DNA of 64,000 bases, from the NCBI GenBank assembly GCA_903884235.1, contig CAISEB010000031.1, forward strand, positions 1-64,000, in the 5' to 3' direction. Shown in pieces: positions 27,567-36,645 of this stretch. The translations under genes were made by a program, and so were the position numbers. The notes under the pieces were generated by a model. That model did not search any database. It was not told the origin of the DNA and saw only the letters and a list, made by a program, of their open reading frames with translations. The stretch's first letter is position 1. The number at the start of each line of letters is the position of its first letter. This DNA comes from an uncultured Pseudomonadota bacterium. Lineage in GTDB: Bacteria; Pseudomonadota; Gammaproteobacteria; Steroidobacterales; Steroidobacteraceae.

Positions 27567-27964
27567 TGCTGCCGACCGATGCCGCCGGACTGCCTGCCTG
27601 GCGCCAGAAGGTGATGCCCTGGATCATGGGCCTCGTGCGCCTCGGTGCCGGCTGGGTCGTCGTGAACGCGCCGCTGGCCGAGCTCGTCGACAAGGGATCG
27701 TTCCTGCGCGTGCTCGCCGGCATGCCGCTGCGAATGACCATCGCGGCGCTGTACGCCGTCGGGCTCGCGCTGTTCGCGTGGCCGCGGACCTGCTTCTACG
27801 GATATGGCCTGCTGCTGCTCGCGATCGGCGGGTTCGAATGGCTGTGGTCGCGCACCGGGCTGTCGAGCGGGCTGCTGCCGTTCCGGTTCGTCGCCGTGCT
27901 GACCGTGCTCGCGTTCGGCGAGTGGCTCACGCGCCGGGTGCAGCGCCGCCTGTATCCGGGTTGA
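27566..27964 (+). CDS. small membrane protein of unknown function
   Basis: A 132-residue hydrophobic protein with three or four likely membrane segments (IMGLVRLGAGWVVVNAPL, MTIAALYAVGLALFAW, YGYGLLLLAIGGFEWLW, FRFVAVLTVLAFGEWL) and a basic C-terminus (TRRVQRRLYPG). I do not recognise the family. It starts at an ATG overlapping the trmL stop, so the pair is probably co-translated. Its last 38 bases overlap the convergent acyl-CoA ligase gene. Confidence 0.75.
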   Translation: MLPTDAAGLPAWRQKVMPWIMGLVRLGAGWVVVNAPLAELVDKGSFLRVLAGMPLRMTIAALYAVGLALFAWPRTCFYGYGLLLLAIGGFEWLWSRTGLSSGLLPFRFVAVLTVLAFGEWLTRRVQRRLYPG

Positions 27965-29606
27965 GCCTTGCGCGCTCGGCGGCGCGCAGCACCGCCTTCT
28001 GGATCTTCCCCGTCGAGGTCTTCGGCAGCGTCGCGAACTCGACGTGCCGCGGCGACTTGAAGTGCGCCAGCTGCGCGCGGCAGTGCGCGATGAGCTCCGC
28101 GGCCGTCACCGTCGCCCCGGGCTTCACCTCGACGTAGGCGCAGGGCGTCTCGCCCCACTTCTCGTCCGGGCGCGCGATGACCGCGCAGGCGAGCACGGCG
28201 GGATGGCGGTAGAGCACGTCCTCGACCTCGAGCGAGGAGATGTTCTCGCCGCCGGAGATGATGATGTCCTTCGAGCGATCCTTGATCTTGACGTAGCCGT
28301 CCGGCTCGACCACCGCGAGGTCGCCGCTGTGGAACCAGCCGCCCCGGAACGCCTCCTCGGTCGCGCGCGGGTTCTTGAGGTAGCCCTTCATCGTCAGGTT
28401 GCCGCGGAACATGATCTCGCCGAGCGTCTCGCCGTCGGCGGGCACCGGCCGCATCGTCGCAGGGTCCATCACCGCCATGGCCTCCTGCGTGAGGTAGGCG
28501 ACGCCCTGGCGGCCGTGGCGCTGCGCGCGCGCGACGATGTCGAGCGCGCCCCAGTCCTGCTGCGGCGCGCACACCGCGGCCGGCCCGTAGGTCTCGGTGA
28601 GGCCGTAGACGTGCGTCAGGCCGAAGCCGATGCGCTCCATCGCCTCGATCATCGCCGCCGGGGGCGCGGCCCCCGCGACCATCGCGCTGACGCGGTGCTC
28701 GATGCCGGCACGCAGCGCCTCGGGGGCGTTCGCGAGCAGCATGTGCACGATCGGCGCGCCGCAGTAGTGCGTCACGCGCTCCGTGCGGATCAGGTCGAAG
28801 ATCGCGGCCGCGTCGACGCGGCGCAGGCACACGCTCGTGCCGGCGTTGGCCGCGAGGCTCCACGGAAAGCACCAGCCGTTGCAATGGAACATCGGCAGCG
28901 TCCAGAGGTAGGTCGCATGCGGGGGCATCGACCACGTCACGAGGTTGCTGAGCGCGTTCAGGTAGGCGCCGCGGTGGTGGTAGACGACGCCCTTCGGGTT
29001 GCCGGTGGTGCCGGAGGTGTAGTTGAGCGAAATCGCATCCCACTCGTCATGTGGCGGGAGCCACTCGAAGTCGGCGTCACCCTCGGCGAGCAGGGCCTCG
29101 TAGCCGAGTGCGCCGAACGGCTCGCCGGGGCCTTCGTAGTGCGGGTCGTCGACATCGATCACGACGATGTCCCGCGACGACAGCCGCAGCGCCTGGTGGA
29201 TCACCGGCGAGAACTCGCGGTCGTTGATGAGCACGCGCGCATCGCCGAAGTCGAGCATGAATGCGATCGACTCGGCATCGAGTCGCGTGTTGAGCGTGTT
29301 GAGGACCGCGCCGGTCATCGGCACGCCGAAGTGCACCTCGAACATCTCCGGCGTGTTCGCCAGCATCACCGCGACCGTGTCGCCGCGGCCGACGCCGCGC
29401 CGCACCAGGGCGCTGGCGAGGCGCCGGCAGCGTGCGTAGGTCTCCGACCAGGTGCGGCGCACGGCCCCGTGCACGACCGCGACGCGGTCGGGGTAGACCC
29501 GGGCCGAGCGCTCGAGGAACGACAGGGGCGTGAGCGCGGAGAAGTTCGCCGGGTTGCGGTCGAGCCCCTGCTCGTACGCGTGCGCGTGCGCGTGCGGGTC
29601 GGTCAT
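27927..29606 (-). CDS. acyl-CoA ligase (AMP-dependent synthetase family)
   Basis: A 559-residue acyl-CoA synthetase. The P-loop is NYTSGTTGNPKGVVYHHRG; others are THVYGLTETYGP, GWFHSGDLAVVEPDGYVKIKDR, the hinge KDIIISGGENISS and the C-terminal catalytic Lys region LPKTSTGKIQKAVLR. The full layout resembles DmdB-like and medium-chain acyl-CoA ligases; substrate unknown. The N-terminus carries a run of His/Ala (HAHAHAYEQ). It lies 10 bases downstream of gpsA on the same strand and may be co-transcribed with it. It is only distantly similar to the other ligase at 18453. Confidence 0.9.
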   Translation of the reverse strand: MTDPHAHAHAYEQGLDRNPANFSALTPLSFLERSARVYPDRVAVVHGAVRRTWSETYARCRRLASALVRRGVGRGDTVAVMLANTPEMFEVHFGVPMTGAVLNTLNTRLDAESIAFMLDFGDARVLINDREFSPVIHQALRLSSRDIVVIDVDDPHYEGPGEPFGALGYEALLAEGDADFEWLPPHDEWDAISLNYTSGTTGNPKGVVYHHRGAYLNALSNLVTWSMPPHATYLWTLPMFHCNGWCFPWSLAANAGTSVCLRRVDAAAIFDLIRTERVTHYCGAPIVHMLLANAPEALRAGIEHRVSAMVAGAAPPAAMIEAMERIGFGLTHVYGLTETYGPAAVCAPQQDWGALDIVARAQRHGRQGVAYLTQEAMAVMDPATMRPVPADGETLGEIMFRGNLTMKGYLKNPRATEEAFRGGWFHSGDLAVVEPDGYVKIKDRSKDIIISGGENISSLEVEDVLYRHPAVLACAVIARPDEKWGETPCAYVEVKPGATVTAAELIAHCRAQLAHFKSPRHVEFATLPKTSTGKIQKAVLRAAERARLNPDTGGAAPGA

Positions 29607-29616
29607 GGCTTGGGTC

Positions 29617-30639
29617 CTATTCCGGCTTGAGCGTCCGCGTCATCAGCTCGGTGACCGCGGTGCGCACGTCCAGTCCCTCGTGCAGCACGCGATGGACCGC
29701 GTCGGCGATGGGCATTTCCACGGCCATCCGCGCCGCGACGAGGCGGACCGCGCGTGCCGCCGCGACGCCCTCGACGACCTGGCCGATGTCCCGCTGCGCC
29801 TGTTCCGGCGTGCGGCCGCCCGCGATCGCGAGGCCGAGGCGGCGATTGCGGGACTGGTCGTCGGTGCAGGTCAGGACGAGATCACCGAGCGCGGCCAGGC
29901 CCATGAACGTCTCGGGCCTGGCGCCAAGCGCCACCCCGAGGCGCGTCATCTCCGCCAGTCCGCGCGTGACGAGCGCGATGCGGGTGTTCGCGCCGAAGCC
30001 CATGCCGTCGGCGATGCCGGCGCCGATCGCGAGCACGTTCTTGACCGCGCCGCCGACCTCGACGCCGACGATGTCGGGCGAGGTGTAGCCGCGGAAGTTC
30101 TTGCCGGAGATCGAGACGGCGAGCGCCGCCGCGAACGGCTCGTCCGCGGAGGCGACCGTCATCGCGGTCGGCAGTCCCCGGCCCACTTCGCTCGCGAACG
30201 TCGGACCCGACAGCACCGCGACGGGAACGCCGGTGCCGAGGACCTCGCGCGCGACCTCGTGCGGCAGGCGACCGCTCGCCAGCTCGAATCCCTTGGTCGC
30301 CCAGGCGACGCGCTGGCCCGGTCGGAGCAGGGGCTGGAGGCGCTCGAGCGTGCCGCGGAACGCGTGGCTCGGGACGGCGATGAGGATGTCGAGTGCCGCG
30401 TCGACGGCGCGCGTGAGGTCCGGCTCGAGGATGAGGCCATCCGGGAACGGCGCGTCGGGCAGGTAGCGGGTGTTGCGACGCTCGGCGGCGAGCGTGGCGA
30501 GATGGGCGGGGTCACGGCCCCACAGCAGTGTCCGCCGGCCGGCGCGGGCGAACTGGATCGCGAGCGCACTGCCCCAGGATCCCGCGCCGAGCACGGCGAT
30601 CGGCGCGCGCTGCGCCGGTTCGCCGGTTCGGTGCGACAC
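29617..30639 (-). CDS. gpsA: NAD(P)-dependent glycerol-3-phosphate dehydrogenase
   Basis: The 340-residue cytosolic enzyme reduces dihydroxyacetone phosphate to sn-glycerol 3-phosphate for phospholipid synthesis. The Rossmann motif is VLGAGSWGSALA (residues about 16-27). Catalytic-region motifs include AVPSHAFR, KGFE, LSGPTFASEV, VGGAVKNVLAIGAGI and the CTDDQSRNRRLG loop. It lies 15 bases after secB, the same gpsA-secB-grxC-rhodanese order as E. coli. Confidence 0.96.
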   Translation of the reverse strand: MSHRTGEPAQRAPIAVLGAGSWGSALAIQFARAGRRTLLWGRDPAHLATLAAERRNTRYLPDAPFPDGLILEPDLTRAVDAALDILIAVPSHAFRGTLERLQPLLRPGQRVAWATKGFELASGRLPHEVAREVLGTGVPVAVLSGPTFASEVGRGLPTAMTVASADEPFAAALAVSISGKNFRGYTSPDIVGVEVGGAVKNVLAIGAGIADGMGFGANTRIALVTRGLAEMTRLGVALGARPETFMGLAALGDLVLTCTDDQSRNRRLGLAIAGGRTPEQAQRDIGQVVEGVAAARAVRLVAARMAVEMPIADAVHRVLHEGLDVRTAVTELMTRTLKPE

Positions 30640-30654
30640 GGATCCGGGCTCCGG

Positions 30655-31143
30655 TCAGTTGATCGCGGGCTGGCCCTGCTGCCGTGCCTGGTCGACCGAC
30701 TGCTGGTACAGCGCGTCGAAATTGACCGGCGGCAGCAGGAACGGCGGGAAGCCGCCCTTCAGGATCAGGTCGGAAATTGCCTGGCGAACGTACGGGAACA
30801 GCACGCCCGGGCAGAACGAGGCGACGATGCGGCGCGTTTCGTCCTCGGAGTAGCCGCGGATCAGGAACACGCCGGCCTGCTTGACCTCGACGAGGTACGC
30901 GACCTTGTCGGTGATCTTCGCCTCGAGCGTGATCGTCAGGACGACCTCGTGCAGGTTCTCGCCGAGCACGGTCCCGGTCGTGTTCATGTTCATGCCGAAC
31001 TGCGGGTTCCACTCGGTCACCTGCAGGTTCGGGCCGAGGGGCGCCTCGAACGACGCGTCCTTGATGTAGATGCTCTGGAGCACGAGCTCCTGCGCGTTCG
31101 GGTCGATGGCCGGCGCGGCGCCGATCGGGGTTTCGTCTGCCAT
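30655..31143 (-). CDS. secB: protein-export chaperone SecB
   Basis: The 162-residue tetrameric chaperone keeps precursors unfolded and hands them to SecA. Recognisable segments are VLQSIYIKDASFEAPLGPNL, VTLTITL-like EVVLTITLEAKITDKVAYLVEVKQAGVF (positions about 67-95), and CPGVLFPYVRQAISDLILKGGFPPFLLPPVNFDALY. Full length for Proteobacteria. It is encoded between grxC and gpsA. Confidence 0.97.
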   Translation of the reverse strand: MADETPIGAAPAIDPNAQELVLQSIYIKDASFEAPLGPNLQVTEWNPQFGMNMNTTGTVLGENLHEVVLTITLEAKITDKVAYLVEVKQAGVFLIRGYSEDETRRIVASFCPGVLFPYVRQAISDLILKGGFPPFLLPPVNFDALYQQSVDQARQQGQPAIN

Positions 31144-31200
31144 GGAAGGAATCCTGTGTGTGGGGCGTCTGTCTTTCGGGAAGAGTGGGGTTCGTGCGGC

Positions 31201-31455
31201 TCAGCCCGCGGCCAGCAGCGAGTCGAGCCCGCCGGCCGCGTCGAGCGCGTAGAGGTCGTCGCAACCACCGACGTGGTGGTCACCGATGAAGATCTGCGGC
31301 ACCGTGCGCCGGCCCGTGCGCGCGATCATCTCGGCGCGACGGGCCGCGTCGTCGGTGTCGATCTCGATCCAGGTGGCGCCCTTGTGCTCGAGCAGCGCGC
31401 GCGCGCGCGCGCAGTACGGGCACCAGCCGGTCGCATACATCGTGATCGCCGCCAT
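31201..31455 (-). CDS. grxC: glutaredoxin 3
   Basis: The 84-residue thioredoxin-fold protein uses glutathione to reduce disulfides. The active site is CPYC (in TGWCPYCARA), with the cis-Pro segment RRTVPQIFIGDHHVGGCDDL that binds glutathione. The ATG at 31455 gives the standard length. A GC-dinucleotide run inside the gene (about 31384-31401) encodes the ARARA stretch. Part of the rhodanese-grxC-secB-gpsA unit. Confidence 0.95.
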   Translation of the reverse strand: MAAITMYATGWCPYCARARALLEHKGATWIEIDTDDAARRAEMIARTGRRTVPQIFIGDHHVGGCDDLYALDAAGGLDSLLAAG

Positions 31456-31465
31456 CGAAGTGCCT

Positions 31466-31888
31466 TCAGCCTTTCTCGACGGGGAGGTTCTCTGCGCGCC
31501 ACGCGGCGAGTCCGCCGCGCAGGTTGAACGCCTGCTTGAAGCCGAGGCGTCCGAGATGCCGCACGGCGATGCCCGCGGTCTGGCCCGTATCGCAGTAGAC
31601 GATGACCTGCTTCTCCTTGAAGCGCTCGAGCGGCGCGGCGCCGCTGGCGATCGTCGCGCCGGGCACGCTCCTGGCATTGGCGATGTGGCCGGCCGCGAAG
31701 GCCTCGCTGCCACGGACATCGACGAGCAGCGCCCCGCCGTTCATCAGGCGCACGACCTCGCTCGGGCTCAGCGCGCCGAGGCTGGCCGCGCGGGCCCGGA
31801 ACTCGTGCACGAGCACCAGGACCACCATCATCGCGGTGGCCGCGACGAGGATCATGTGGGTCGACGCGTAGGTCAGAAACTGCTGCAT
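31466..31888 (-). CDS. membrane-anchored rhodanese-like protein
   Basis: A 140-residue protein with an N-terminal membrane anchor (MILVAATAMMVVLVLVHEF) and one rhodanese domain. The active loop is CDTGQTA with Cys in place, following VIVYC; LLVDVRGSEAFAAGHIANA is the usual first half. It corresponds in position to E. coli YibN. The sulfurtransferase substrate is unknown. A TATAAT at 31934-31929 gives a leader of about 34 bases. Confidence 0.9.
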   Translation of the reverse strand: MQQFLTYASTHMILVAATAMMVVLVLVHEFRARAASLGALSPSEVVRLMNGGALLVDVRGSEAFAAGHIANARSVPGATIASGAAPLERFKEKQVIVYCDTGQTAGIAVRHLGRLGFKQAFNLRGGLAAWRAENLPVEKG

Positions 31889-31944
31889 TTTCAGTCACTT
31901 TCGTGGCCAGGCGGCCAGCGGGGCGGCGATTATAGCAGCCAGCC

Positions 31945-33159
31945 ATGGCCGCCCGCCTCCGTTACAGTAGCGCCGTGACCCGCCTTCGCCTCCGCGCCGC
32001 CCTGTCCTGCCTGCTGCTCGCCACCGGCCTGGTCGGTGGCGTGGACGCGGCACCCCGGTCGCCGGCCGAGACCGAAGCCCAGCTCGGCCGGATCCAGGCC
32101 CGGATCAAGGAGGTCACCGAGGCGGTCCAGGCCGACACAGCCCGGCGCGACGGTGTCGCCGCCGACCTGCATGCGGCGGACCAGGCGCTCGCCGAGGCGC
32201 GCCGCCGGCTCGAGGACGTCCGCGGCCGGCATGCCGCGAGCCTCGCCCGACAGGCCGAGTTGCGCACCGAGGAGGCGCGGACCCGGGACGCGCTCCTCGC
32301 TGAGCGCGATGCGCTGGCCGGGGAGCTGCGCGCGGCCTACCTCGGCGGGCGCGATGCCCAGCTGAAGGTGCTGCTGAACACCACCGATCCGGCCAAGCTC
32401 GGCCGGATGCTCGCCTACTACGGGTATTTCGGTCGTGCCCGGACCGCACGCATCGAGGCCATCCGCCAGCGCGCCGCCGAACTCGAGACCGTCGACGAGG
32501 CCCTCGCCGCCGAGACCGTCCGTCTCGGCGACCTCGAGCAGGAGCGCGCCCGCGAGGCGAAGGCGCTCGATGGTGCGCGCGCCGAGCGGGCGCGGGCGCT
32601 CGGCGCGCTGCAGGCGCGCATCGCCGGCCACTCGGGCGAGCTCAAGGACCTGAAGGCCAATGCCGCCTCGCTCGAGGACCTGCTGACGCGACTGCGCGCG
32701 GCGCTCGAGGATGCGGGCGAGGAGGGGCCGGGGCCGGGGTCGGCGCGCCGGCCGTTCAACGAGCTGCGCGGCAAGCTCGCCTGGCCCGCCCGCGGCGCCG
32801 TCGCCGCCTCGTTCGGCGAGGTGCGCGCCGGCGGGCTGCGCTGGAACGGCCTGCTGCTCGACACGCACGCCGGCGGCCAGGTGAAGGCGCCGTACTTCGG
32901 GCGGGTCGTCTACGCCGACTGGCTGCCCGGTCTCGGACTGCTGCTGATCCTCGACCACGGCGGCGGGTTCCTGAGCCTGTACGGCTACAACGAGCGCCTC
33001 GCCCGGCAGGTCGGGGACCACGTGAAGCCGGGCGACGTGCTCGCCGAGAGCTACGCGGCGGGCGACGGTGCGGGCCGGCCCCAGCTGTATCTCGAGATTC
33101 GCCAGGGTGCCCGGCCGCTGGACCCGCGCGGCTGGCTGAAGGGCAACCCGCGGCCCTGA
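31945..33159 (+). CDS. envC: EnvC-like murein hydrolase activator (degenerate LytM/M23)
   Basis: A 404-residue periplasmic protein expected to activate division amidases. A signal peptide (ALSCLLLATGLVGGVDA) is followed by long coiled coils (about 40-260, rich in Ala/Glu/Arg) and a C-terminal LytM domain. The zinc ligands are replaced: the usual HxxxD segment reads RWNGLLLD and the usual HxH reads LYLEIRQG, which fits an activator and not an enzyme. The open frame starts at ATG 31945, but GTG 31975 (VTRLRLRAALSC) sits better before the signal peptide. The context, divergent from rhodanese-grxC-secB-gpsA, matches E. coli envC. Confidence 0.9.
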   Translation: MAARLRYSSAVTRLRLRAALSCLLLATGLVGGVDAAPRSPAETEAQLGRIQARIKEVTEAVQADTARRDGVAADLHAADQALAEARRRLEDVRGRHAASLARQAELRTEEARTRDALLAERDALAGELRAAYLGGRDAQLKVLLNTTDPAKLGRMLAYYGYFGRARTARIEAIRQRAAELETVDEALAAETVRLGDLEQERAREAKALDGARAERARALGALQARIAGHSGELKDLKANAASLEDLLTRLRAALEDAGEEGPGPGSARRPFNELRGKLAWPARGAVAASFGEVRAGGLRWNGLLLDTHAGGQVKAPYFGRVVYADWLPGLGLLLILDHGGGFLSLYGYNERLARQVGDHVKPGDVLAESYAAGDGAGRPQLYLEIRQGARPLDPRGWLKGNPRP

Positions 33160-33272
33160 AAATCCCGTCCCGGACGTGACGTCCCTCACGGTGAAAAGGC
33201 CCGGAACGGTGGAACTGAGCAGCGGTTCGCGGATTTACCGAATGCATTAGGTCAAGTTGCACCTGCGAGGGA

Positions 33273-35579
33273 ATGACCCTTCGCGCGCATCTGCGCCAGA
33301 GACGCCTGCGGAGTTCATGGAAGATGGTGGCTGTCGCGCAAAAACCGACCCCGGGCGTCCCGAGCCTCGACCCATACGGTCAACTCATCAAGATGATGTT
33401 GCCGCGGGCCCAGGCGATCGCCGTCTACGGACCTGGCGCGGCACCGCTGTGGGTCGCCGGTGGCCAGGACGATCCTGACCTGCACGCGCTCGCCGAAGAA
33501 GTGCTCGGCGCGCCGCCGGGCGTGCCCGGCGACATCGAAGGCGAGACCCGCAGCTTCGGGGAGGCCATCGCCTACGCGTTCCTCCTGCGCGACGCGCAGG
33601 GCATGGCCCTCGCCGTCGTCGCGCTCGTCGCGCGCGAGTCCGGCACGCCGCGCCCGACTTCGCTCGTCCTCGGCCTGCTGCGTCCGGCACTCGAGTGCCT
33701 GCAGCGTGACCTCGGCATGCGCGCCTCGCTCGGCGCGATGACGCGCGACCTGTCCTCGCGGGACCGCGACCTCGACCTGCTGCTCGACGCCTCCGTCGAG
33801 CGCGCCGACACGCCGCGCGACGCCGACGAGCTCGGCCGCCTCGTGCAGGCCGCGGTCGACCACCTCGGCTGCCGCATCGGCACCCTGATCATCCCCGAGC
33901 GTTCGGTCGCCGTCGTGCGCACCCGGAAGGGCGTCGCGCCCGGCGCCGAGGCGGCGGTCATCACGCGCACACATCGACACCTGATGGCCTGGGCGCAGCT
34001 GCAACGCCGGACGATGATCGTCAATCGCGTGGCCAGCGCCGCGGACAAGGTGCCCCCGCTCAAGATCCTGTCGGCGCCGGTCCGCCACCTGTCGAACCGG
34101 GTGATCGGCTTCCTCGCGCTGTTCAACACGCCGGACGCGCCGGATTTCGAGCTGCGCGAAACGCGCCTCGCCGAGCTGCTGGCGCGCAAGGTCACCTCGA
34201 TCCTGCTGACCAGCTACGACGTCGGCACCGGGCTGCTCACCCGCGCCGCATTCGAGCAGCAGGTCGACGTGCTGATCTCGAGCCGCAGCGGTCCGACCAA
34301 CGATTCGGTCGTGTACCTGGACATCGACCAGATGCACGTGATCAACGAGAACTTCGGCATGCACGTCGGCGACGAGACCATCGCCAAGGTCGCCGAGGTC
34401 GTGCGGCGCCGCGCGCCGGTCGGCGCGTTGTGCGCGCGCATTTCCGGAGACCGCTTCGCGATCTTCATGGCCGGCGCCGAGGCCGCCGCCGCCGCCGCAG
34501 CCGCCGAGTCGATCCGCTCGTGCGTCACGGAGCTCTCCTCGCATCGCCCCGAGGGCATGCTGCGCATCAGCCTGAGCGCCGGTGTCGCGACACTGCCCGT
34601 GAGTTCCCGCCACCCGCTCTCGCACGCGCTCGCCACCGCCGAGATCGCGAGCAAGGCGGCCAAGGACCATGGCCGCGACCGCGTCGAGACCTTCGACAAC
34701 GGCGACATGAGCATGGTGCGCCGCCACGGCGAGGTGCAGATCATCGCCGGACTGCGCGAGGCGATCGCGACCAACCGCTTCCGCCTGTACGCGCAGCCGA
34801 TCCTGCCGCTGTCGGTCGGGCCGTCGGAGCCGCGCTTCGAGATCCTGATCCGCATGCTGACCGAGACCGGCGAGCTCCTGCCGCCGTCCAAGTTCCTGCC
34901 GGCCGCCGAGAGCTACCAGCTCATGCCCGCGATCGATCGTTGGGTGGTCGAGAACGCGCTCAAGCAGCTGAGCGCACACGCCATCACGCTGCGCGGCAAC
35001 GTCGCGCGCTTCGCCCTCAACCTGTCCGGCCAGTCCGTGGAAGACCCCGCCTTCGCGTCGTTCATCGAGCAGCGCCTGACGGCATCGGGCATCCCGGGCG
35101 AAGTCATCTGCTTCGAGCTGACCGAGACCACCGCGGTGACGCACCTCGACAAGGCCGAGGCGTTCATGACGCGGCTGCGCAACCAGGGTTGCCAGTTCGC
35201 GCTCGATGACTTCGGGACCGGCGCCTCCTCGCTCGCCTACCTCAAGAACCTGCCGGTGTCGGTCCTCAAGATCGACGGTTCCTTCGTCCGCGATGCCCTC
35301 TCCAACACCCGCTCCGAGGCGATGGTCAAGGCGCTCGCACAGCTCGCGCGCAGCATGGGCATCACCACGGTCGCCGAGTTCGTCGAGACCGACGACCTGC
35401 GCATCCGCATGACCAACCTCGGCGTCGACTACGGCCAGGGCTTCGCCATCGGCAAGCCGCAGCCGCTCGAGGAGATCCTGCAGGAGCTGTCGCTGTACGA
35501 GCTCGTCGCCTCGGGCGGCGCCGAGGACGAGGAAGTGGTCATCGTTGGTGGCGAAGAGCGGCCACTGCGCAGCGCCTAG
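33273..35579 (+). CDS. GAF, degenerate GGDEF and EAL domain protein (probable c-di-GMP phosphodiesterase)
   Basis: A 768-residue soluble protein. A variable N-terminal region and GAF-like domain (about 150-305) precede a GGDEF-like domain (about 315-475) whose signature is SGDRF (391-395), so cyclase activity is unlikely. The EAL domain (about 485-740) has EIL (523-525) at the signature but keeps the other catalytic positions: NLSG, CFELTET, ALDDFGTGASSL, VLKIDGSFV and VAEFVE. Hydrolysis of c-di-GMP is therefore plausible. An alanine run (about 405-412) sits in the GGDEF part. Start ATG 33273 has GAGGG very close by; ATG 33324 is an alternative. An active-looking diguanylate cyclase follows 16 bases later. 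Confidence 0.9.
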   Translation: MTLRAHLRQRRLRSSWKMVAVAQKPTPGVPSLDPYGQLIKMMLPRAQAIAVYGPGAAPLWVAGGQDDPDLHALAEEVLGAPPGVPGDIEGETRSFGEAIAYAFLLRDAQGMALAVVALVARESGTPRPTSLVLGLLRPALECLQRDLGMRASLGAMTRDLSSRDRDLDLLLDASVERADTPRDADELGRLVQAAVDHLGCRIGTLIIPERSVAVVRTRKGVAPGAEAAVITRTHRHLMAWAQLQRRTMIVNRVASAADKVPPLKILSAPVRHLSNRVIGFLALFNTPDAPDFELRETRLAELLARKVTSILLTSYDVGTGLLTRAAFEQQVDVLISSRSGPTNDSVVYLDIDQMHVINENFGMHVGDETIAKVAEVVRRRAPVGALCARISGDRFAIFMAGAEAAAAAAAAESIRSCVTELSSHRPEGMLRISLSAGVATLPVSSRHPLSHALATAEIASKAAKDHGRDRVETFDNGDMSMVRRHGEVQIIAGLREAIATNRFRLYAQPILPLSVGPSEPRFEILIRMLTETGELLPPSKFLPAAESYQLMPAIDRWVVENALKQLSAHAITLRGNVARFALNLSGQSVEDPAFASFIEQRLTASGIPGEVICFELTETTAVTHLDKAEAFMTRLRNQGCQFALDDFGTGASSLAYLKNLPVSVLKIDGSFVRDALSNTRSEAMVKALAQLARSMGITTVAEFVETDDLRIRMTNLGVDYGQGFAIGKPQPLEEILQELSLYELVASGGAEDEEVVIVGGEERPLRSA

Positions 35580-35594
35580 CCTACGGCGACGATC

Positions 35595-36641
35595 GTGACC
35601 GACCTCCACGCGCCCCGGGGCACCGCCGACCCCGAACTCGACACCCTCGTCCGGCACATGACGCTGGCCGACTGGCTCGTGCTCGCCATCGTCGTGCTGT
35701 ACGCCTCCGCCACCGCGCGCCACATCCCGGCCGTCTGGATCGCGACGGTGACATTCGCGGCGAGCGGGCTGCTGCTGCGCATGCCGCTCGTCACGCGCCT
35801 CGCGACCGTGAGCCGCATCGAGCTGCAGTCGTGGATCATGGTCGTCTTCCTCGGCTTCGTCGTCTGGCACACCGGCGCGGATGCGAGCCCCCTGCAGGGC
35901 CTGTACCTGCTGCCGGTGGTGCTCGCCGGCCTCGTGCTGCCCGCGACGCGGCTCGCGCCGCTCGTCGTCGCAGTCGGCCTCGCGTGCGTATCGACGGTGA
36001 TCGTCGATCCGGACCTGCAGCTGGGTTCCACGGCCTTCGCCGGCCGTGCCGTGCTCGCAGTCGCCCCGCTCGCGATCGTCGCCTGGCTGACCCATGAACT
36101 CGGTGCGGCACTCTCCTGGGCCCGGCGCCGGGCTGCCGCGCTCGCGGCGGGGGATGCGCTGACCGGCCTCACCGGCCGTCGCGCGTTCATCGAGATGCTC
36201 CAGGAGGAAGTCACGATGGCCGGCCGTCGCGGCCAGCCGACGGCGCTGCTGGTGCTCGACCTGACCGGCACGCGCCGGATCAACGAACTCTACGGGCAGG
36301 AGGCCGGCAACGCGGCGCTCAAGCTCGTCGCCGACGTGCTGCGACGCGTGCTGCGCCAGACGGATCGCGCGGCGCGACTCGGTGGCGACGAGTTCGGCGT
36401 GCTGCTGTCGGGGGTCGATTCGGGTGCCGGCGAGCTCGCCGCGAAGCGCATCCGCCATGCGCTCAACGCCGCGACGCTCGATGTCGGGGCGCGACACCTG
36501 CGCTGCACCGTGAGCATCGGGATCGCCTCGGTCCCGCGCGACGCCCGGGACGGCACGGCGCTGCTGGCCGCTGCCGAGCGCCGTCTCGAGCAGGATCGGG
36601 GAGTGCGGGCCACGGCGACCGCCGCGGCCCCGTCCGCCTGA
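35595..36641 (+). CDS. membrane diguanylate cyclase (GGDEF)
   Basis: A 348-residue protein with an N-terminal membrane domain of about five or six segments (LADWLVLAIVVLYASA, VWIATVTFAASGLLLRM, WIMVVFLGFVVWH, GLYLLPVVLAGLVL, AVLAVAPLAIVAWL) and a GGDEF domain from about residue 185. The signature RLGGDEFGVLLSG is intact, with the substrate-binding LDLTGTRRINELYG before it. It should make c-di-GMP from two GTP. GTG start. The pairing with the upstream EAL protein suggests opposed control of one pool. Confidence 0.92.
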   Translation: MTDLHAPRGTADPELDTLVRHMTLADWLVLAIVVLYASATARHIPAVWIATVTFAASGLLLRMPLVTRLATVSRIELQSWIMVVFLGFVVWHTGADASPLQGLYLLPVVLAGLVLPATRLAPLVVAVGLACVSTVIVDPDLQLGSTAFAGRAVLAVAPLAIVAWLTHELGAALSWARRRAAALAAGDALTGLTGRRAFIEMLQEEVTMAGRRGQPTALLVLDLTGTRRINELYGQEAGNAALKLVADVLRRVLRQTDRAARLGGDEFGVLLSGVDSGAGELAAKRIRHALNAATLDVGARHLRCTVSIGIASVPRDARDGTALLAAAERRLEQDRGVRATATAAAPSA

Positions 36642-36645
36642 GGGA

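Noticed and set aside
31384-31401. GC-dinucleotide run in grxC as a Z-DNA or regulatory element
   Set aside because: It lies within conserved coding sequence (ARARA) and needs no further explanation.
33315-36497. A 1060-codon open frame on the minus strand opposite the two c-di-GMP genes
   Set aside because: It is antisense to two clear domain proteins, low in complexity (Arg/Gly/Asp/Ala/Val rich) and without a recognisable domain. Such mirror frames arise from the codon bias of very GC-rich genes.
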